Positions 60,762 to 64,000 of a DNA stretch of 64,000 nucleotides are shown piece after piece (position 1 is the first letter of the stretch; the number at the start of each line of letters is the position of its first letter). The stretch is taken from contig CAMCHQ010000006.1 in NCBI GenBank assembly GCA_945874765.1, positions 62,001 through 126,000 on the forward strand, given 5' to 3'. The notes beneath the pieces are model-generated. The model did not search any database and had not been told where the DNA came from. It worked only from the letters and a program-made list of their open reading frames with translations. The stretch is from an uncultured Clostridia bacterium. Lineage in GTDB: Bacteria; Bacillota; Clostridia; Oscillospirales; Acutalibacteraceae. The translations under genes were made by a program, and so were the position numbers.

Positions 60762-61191
60762 GGCGCTTTTTTATGCGTTTTTTGTCGGTATAGGGCTTGG
60801 CTTTTTGTATGATTTGATGCGGCTTTTTCGCCTGTCTTTCGGCGCTTCGCTCTTTTTTGATTTGCTTTTTTGGCTTGTAACGTCTTTTGTATCTTTTTCA
60901 TATCTTTTAGTTTTTAACGACGGTGCAATAAAGGGAGTTTTGCTCGCATTTATATTTGCGGGATTTATTGTCTATATTGCGACTTTATCGAAACTTTCTT
61001 TGCCGATTGAAAAGGCAATGGCGAAAAAGGTTAAAAATCGGTTAAAAAAAGTAAAAAAATCATTAGAAAATTTTAAAAAAGTGTTGCAATTGCCGAGGTC
61101 ATTATATTATAATATTAAGAAAGTGATTAAGAAACCTAACTGTAAAAATTATGAGGGTGACGAATTTGGCAAAGGAAAGCAGGAACGGTAA
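60754..61191 (+). CDS. yabQ: YabQ-like spore cortex biosynthesis membrane protein
   Basis: 145 residues, GTG start within the yabP end. Three to four spans in the first 90 residues, including FFVGIGLGFLYDLMRLFR, typical of YabQ, and a Lys-rich cytoplasmic tail. YabQ is needed for the spore cortex in Bacillus. Overlaps the next gene. Confidence 0.85.
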   Translation: MAEALFYAFFVGIGLGFLYDLMRLFRLSFGASLFFDLLFWLVTSFVSFSYLLVFNDGAIKGVLLAFIFAGFIVYIATLSKLSLPIEKAMAKKVKNRLKKVKKSLENFKKVLQLPRSLYYNIKKVIKKPNCKNYEGDEFGKGKQER

Positions 61192-61492
61192 GTCTAAAAA
61201 GCTATATATCGGTAAATACAGCGTCGGCAAGATTCTTGTCGGTCTTTTACTTGTAGGTGTTTTTGCATTTTTCTCTATCAGCGTTGTTAATCAAAATGCG
61301 GACATCAGCAGACTTGAAAAGCAAAAGGCTGAAATAAGCGCCAAATACGATGAACAGCAGGAGGAAAATAAAGAACTTCAGGCTGTGCTTGATAATGAGG
61401 ATAAAGACGATTATATCGAGAAAAAAGCGAGGGAAAAGGGTTACGTTAAAAGTGACGAAATCGTTTTCTACGATATATCATCAGGTAAGTAA
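61166..61492 (+). CDS. divIC: Septum formation protein DivIC/FtsB-like
   Basis: About 108 residues from the TTG at 61166, preceded by GAGGGTGAC; an ATG at 61151 is in frame but lacks a RBS. Single span at about 20-40 (ILVGLLLVGVFAFFSISVV) followed by a leucine-zipper-like coiled coil (about 45-85) and the typical VKSDEIVFY end. Works with FtsL/DivIB in divisome assembly. The 5' end lies inside yabQ, suggesting coupling. Confidence 0.88.
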   Translation: MAKESRNGKSKKLYIGKYSVGKILVGLLLVGVFAFFSISVVNQNADISRLEKQKAEISAKYDEQQEENKELQAVLDNEDKDDYIEKKAREKGYVKSDEIVFYDISSGK

Positions 61493-61501
61493 AATTCATT
61501 T

Positions 61502-61532
61502 TAAGGGTGTATTTTTTACACCCTTATTTTTG
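61502..61532 (+). terminator. Rho-independent terminator after divIC
   Basis: TAAGGGTGTA and TACACCCTTA form a 10-bp stem with a T-only loop, followed by TTTTT. Confidence 0.87.
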
Positions 61533-61553
61533 TTATAGAGTAAGGAAAAAATT

Positions 61554-62669
61554 ATGCATTTATTAATGACAGCGCCTTGTCTCTTGGGCTTAGAGGGCTT
61601 GGTTGCAGACGAACTTAAATTTATGGAGGCTGAAAATGTGTCAGCCGAAAACGGACGTGTCTTTTTCGAGGGTGACGAGGCTATGCTTGCAAGGGCTAAT
61701 ATCAACAGCCGTTTTGCAGAGAGAATACTCATTGTTCTTGACAGGTTTAAGGCGGAAACTTTTGAAGAACTTTTTCAATCGGTAAAATCGCTTCCTTGGT
61801 CGGAATTTATCGGCTCAAGCGATACTTTTCCGGTCAAAGGTTACAGTATCAATTCAACTCTTCATTCCGTTCCCGATTGCCAAAAGATAATTAAAAAGGC
61901 GGTCGTTGAGTCGCTTAAAGAGGATTACGGTATTTCGTGGTTTGAGGAAACAGGCCCCACTCACCAAATTCAGTTTTCCATTATGAAAAATGAAGTGACA
62001 ATTATGCTTGATACAACAGGCAGGGGACTTCATAAAAGGGGATACCGTCCCGAGGCTAATGATGCGCCGATTAGGGAAACTCTTGCCGCTGCGCTTTGCT
62101 CTCTTTCAAGGCTTAGGCATTATCATACAATGTATGACCCTTGCTGCGGAAGCGGAACTATATTGATTGAGGGAGCTATGATGGCTCACAATATCGCACC
62201 GGGAATTAACCGTAATTTTGAGTGCGACCGCTGGGGCTTTATTCCCGAAAAGGCTTGGATGCAGGAGAGAGAACGTTGCCACGATATTATCAAAACCGAT
62301 ACGGATTTTGTCGCTTTCGGCTCGGATATCGATTTTCACGCTCTTGAACTTACTATGGCTAATGCAAAGAGAATTAAAGTCGATAAATTTTTAAGACTTG
62401 AAACAGCCGATATTAAGGATTTTAACCCGACTACGGAAAAAGGTACGCTTATTACCAATCCGCCTTACGGGGAAAGAATGCTTGATATCAAAACGGCTAA
62501 GAAAATTTATCACATTATGGGCGAAAAATTTGTTTCAAAGCACGGCTGGAGCTACGGCATCATTTCTCCCGATGAGGAATTTGAACGTGAGTTCGGCAGA
62601 AAAGCGGACAAGCGCCGCAAGCTATACAACGGAATGATAAAGTGCCAATATTATATGTATTTTAAATAA
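61554..62669 (+). CDS. THUMP-domain class I 23S rRNA methyltransferase (RlmL/YpsC-like)
   Basis: 371 residues, RBS AAGGAAA. N-terminal ferredoxin-like/THUMP RNA-binding region (about 1-165), then a SAM-binding domain with DPCCGSGTILIEGAMMAHNIAPG near 195-215, CDRWGF, FGSDIDFHALELTMANA and the catalytic TNPPYGERM near 301. This is the RlmL/YpsC type that makes N2-methylguanosine in 23S rRNA; target base is inferred from family. It lacks the C-terminal RlmK half of E. coli RlmL. Confidence 0.92.
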   Translation: MHLLMTAPCLLGLEGLVADELKFMEAENVSAENGRVFFEGDEAMLARANINSRFAERILIVLDRFKAETFEELFQSVKSLPWSEFIGSSDTFPVKGYSINSTLHSVPDCQKIIKKAVVESLKEDYGISWFEETGPTHQIQFSIMKNEVTIMLDTTGRGLHKRGYRPEANDAPIRETLAAALCSLSRLRHYHTMYDPCCGSGTILIEGAMMAHNIAPGINRNFECDRWGFIPEKAWMQERERCHDIIKTDTDFVAFGSDIDFHALELTMANAKRIKVDKFLRLETADIKDFNPTTEKGTLITNPPYGERMLDIKTAKKIYHIMGEKFVSKHGWSYGIISPDEEFEREFGRKADKRRKLYNGMIKCQYYMYFK

Positions 62670-62958
62670 GATTGTGAATAAGCAGCCATAACCGCACCCG
62701 ATATTTGTAATTATCTGATATTGATTTTCAATATTGCAATTATTAAGCTGTTGATAACCGTATCAACATCACTTGAACATTTTGTCTTAATATCCTAAGG
62801 GATATGGCGTCAAAACGTTGGGCGCTTTGAATTTTTAGAAAGGGGCAGTACCCACGTACAGCTCCCTTTACTAAAAATTCAATTTTGACTACTTCTTCGC
62901 AATCTTTAAATAAAAAATATAAATAAAAAATACAATGAATTTTCTATGAGGTGTATTT
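62670..62958. other. Gene-free gap with a long hairpin
   Basis: 289 bases between the methyltransferase and the phosphomutase. AT-rich ends surround the hairpin at 62827-62882. Before it is the GC-richer TCAAAACGTTGGGCGC stretch. No ORF seen. Confidence 0.5.
62827..62882. repeat. Long imperfect hairpin, unassigned structured element
   Basis: TTGAATTTTTAG at 62827-62838 pairs with CTAAAAATTCAA at 62871-62882 (12 bp). After a one-base bulge, AAAGGG pairs with CCCTTT, then GC with GC, and an inner GTAC/GTAC closes on CCAC. About 24 pairs in 56 bases. TTTTG follows, so termination is possible, but the long conserved-looking loop suggests a structured RNA or mobile repeat. Confidence 0.7.
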
Positions 62959-64000
62959 ATGACTTATAAAGAAAAATACGAGCAGTGGCTAACATTTGCT
63001 GATGAAGATACAAAGGTTGAACTTGAAAGTATTACCGATGAAAAGGAAATTGAAGATAGATTTTATAAGGATTTAGCTTTTGGTACGGGCGGTCTCAGAG
63101 GTATTATGGGCGCTGGCTCAAACAGAATGAACCGCTATACCGTAGGCAAGGCTACACTCGGTTTTGCACGTTATCTCAAAAGCAAAAATGACGGCGAGAT
63201 CAGCGTTGCAATTGCTTATGACACACGTAATAATTCAAAATATTTTGCAAAAACTGCGGCAGGTGTGTTTGCCTCTCAGGGTATTAAGGTCAATATTTAT
63301 GAAACGGTTGTGCCTGTTCCCGTTTTGTCATTTACAACTCATTATCTGGGTTGTACCGCAGGCGTTATGATTACTGCTTCACATAATCCTAAGGAATATA
63401 ACGGCTATAAAGTTTATGACAGTAAGGGCTGTCAGTTTTGCACCGAGGACGCTGAAAATGCAATCGGCTTTATAAACGATATTACCGATTATTCGTCAAT
63501 TCCTTTCCTTGATGACAGCAAGCTTATTAACTATATCGGCGAAAATGAACTTAATGCATTTCTTAAAGAGGTTAAAAAACAGTCGCTTTATGAGGAAAAG
63601 AGCGATTTGAAAATTGTTTATACCCCTCTTCACGGCACGGGCAATATTCCGGTAAGAAGAATGCTTGAGGGAATGGACGTTACAGTTGTAAAGGAACAGG
63701 AACTTCCCGACGGTAATTTTTCAACCGTCCGTTCTCCCAATCCCGAGGAAAAGGACGCACTTAATATCGCTATTGAAAAGGCTAAGGAAATCGGCGCAGA
63801 CCTTGTTTTGGGCACTGACCCCGATTGCGACAGAGTAGGTATTGCCGTTAAAGACGGAGACGATTATAAACTCTTTACAGGCAACCAAACAGGTGCGCTT
63901 CTTGTTAATTTCGTCCTTACTATGAAAAAGGACACTTTAAACGAAAAGTCAACTCTTGTTAAAACTATCGTTACTTCCGAGCTTGGCGCTAATATCGGCA
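62959..64000 (+). CDS. Phosphoglucomutase/phosphomannomutase, truncated by window end
   Basis: About 347 residues are visible from the ATG at 62959 (RBS GAGGTG), with no stop before the edge. Phosphohexomutase family: LAFGTGGLRG near 33, active-site Ser in ITASHNPKEYNG near 137-148, metal loop GTDPDCDRVG near 285-294 and the sugar-binding region of domain III beginning. Family length is about 560-580 residues, so domains III-IV are partly off-window. Interconverts glucose-1-phosphate and glucose-6-phosphate (or mannose forms). Confidence 0.93.
   Translation, partial: MTYKEKYEQWLTFADEDTKVELESITDEKEIEDRFYKDLAFGTGGLRGIMGAGSNRMNRYTVGKATLGFARYLKSKNDGEISVAIAYDTRNNSKYFAKTAAGVFASQGIKVNIYETVVPVPVLSFTTHYLGCTAGVMITASHNPKEYNGYKVYDSKGCQFCTEDAENAIGFINDITDYSSIPFLDDSKLINYIGENELNAFLKEVKKQSLYEEKSDLKIVYTPLHGTGNIPVRRMLEGMDVTVVKEQELPDGNFSTVRSPNPEEKDALNIAIEKAKEIGADLVLGTDPDCDRVGIAVKDGDDYKLFTGNQTGALLVNFVLTMKKDTLNEKSTLVKTIVTSELGANIG

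Overview
The window is a low-GC Firmicute chromosome, most likely a gut member of the Clostridia (Oscillospiraceae/Ruminococcaceae-like; this placement is inference). Supporting evidence: a PolC-type replicative polymerase, the order pyrH-frr-uppS-cdsA-dxr-rseP-ispG-polC, sporulation-lineage genes (yabP, yabQ, spoVB-like), BspA-type leucine-rich repeat and dockerin-like surface sequences, a sialidase, class II galT, and AAGGAGG-type ribosome binding sites. No rRNA, tRNA, CRISPR array or complete insertion sequence was seen.

Region 1 (1-23221) is the accessory locus of most interest. A LytTR response regulator and a truncated membrane sensor point left. Divergently follows a long run of genes for a type VIIb-like secretion system embedded in a phospho-threonine signalling network. 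It encodes an FHA protein with an acidic Thr repeat; a fusion carrying SGNH hydrolase, zinc ribbons, FHA, SseB-like and Ser/Thr kinase modules; a decayed PP2C relic; a zinc-ribbon/DUF805 membrane protein; a PP2C phosphatase; a transmembrane Ser/Thr kinase; a small membrane protein; a 2102-residue Ig-like surface protein; an EssC/YukB-like FtsK-SpoIIIE ATPase with FHA; a YukD/EsaB-like ubiquitin-fold protein; and four small mostly helical proteins that may be substrates or chaperones. Four proteins share an acidic T-x-x-L motif that matches FHA (pT+3) preference, so kinases, phosphatase, FHA readers and the ATPase plausibly form one circuit.

Region 2 (23222-34400) is a mosaic of short units: a zinc-ribbon/TM2 protein and DUF5412-like protein behind a tandem operator-like repeat; an MNT-HEPN toxin-antitoxin pair; an XRE regulator with its palindromic operator and two tiny membrane proteins; PHP phosphoesterase plus galT; a methyltransferase; a sialidase; an iron alcohol dehydrogenase; and a BspA-like secreted protein.

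Region 3 (34430-44700) is the core operon for nucleotide, translation, isoprenoid and phospholipid functions ending in polC. This PolC lacks the usual inserted 3'-5' exonuclease. Short palindromic repeats sit in the pyrH-frr, frr-uppS and uppS-cdsA gaps.

Region 4 (44744-56458) is a histidine operon starting with a HisZ-HisG fusion (then hisD, hisB, hisA, hisI, hisE; hisH, hisF and hisC absent), running directly into recJ, relA/spoT, dtd, an MBL-fold hydrolase and hemZ. Region 5 (56459-64000) holds a coiled-coil protein, a SpoVB-like flippase, mazG, HU, rqcP, yabP, yabQ, divIC, an RlmL-like methyltransferase and the start of a phosphohexomutase, with a cluster of interspersed repeats at 60201-60445 and an unexplained long hairpin at 62827-62882.
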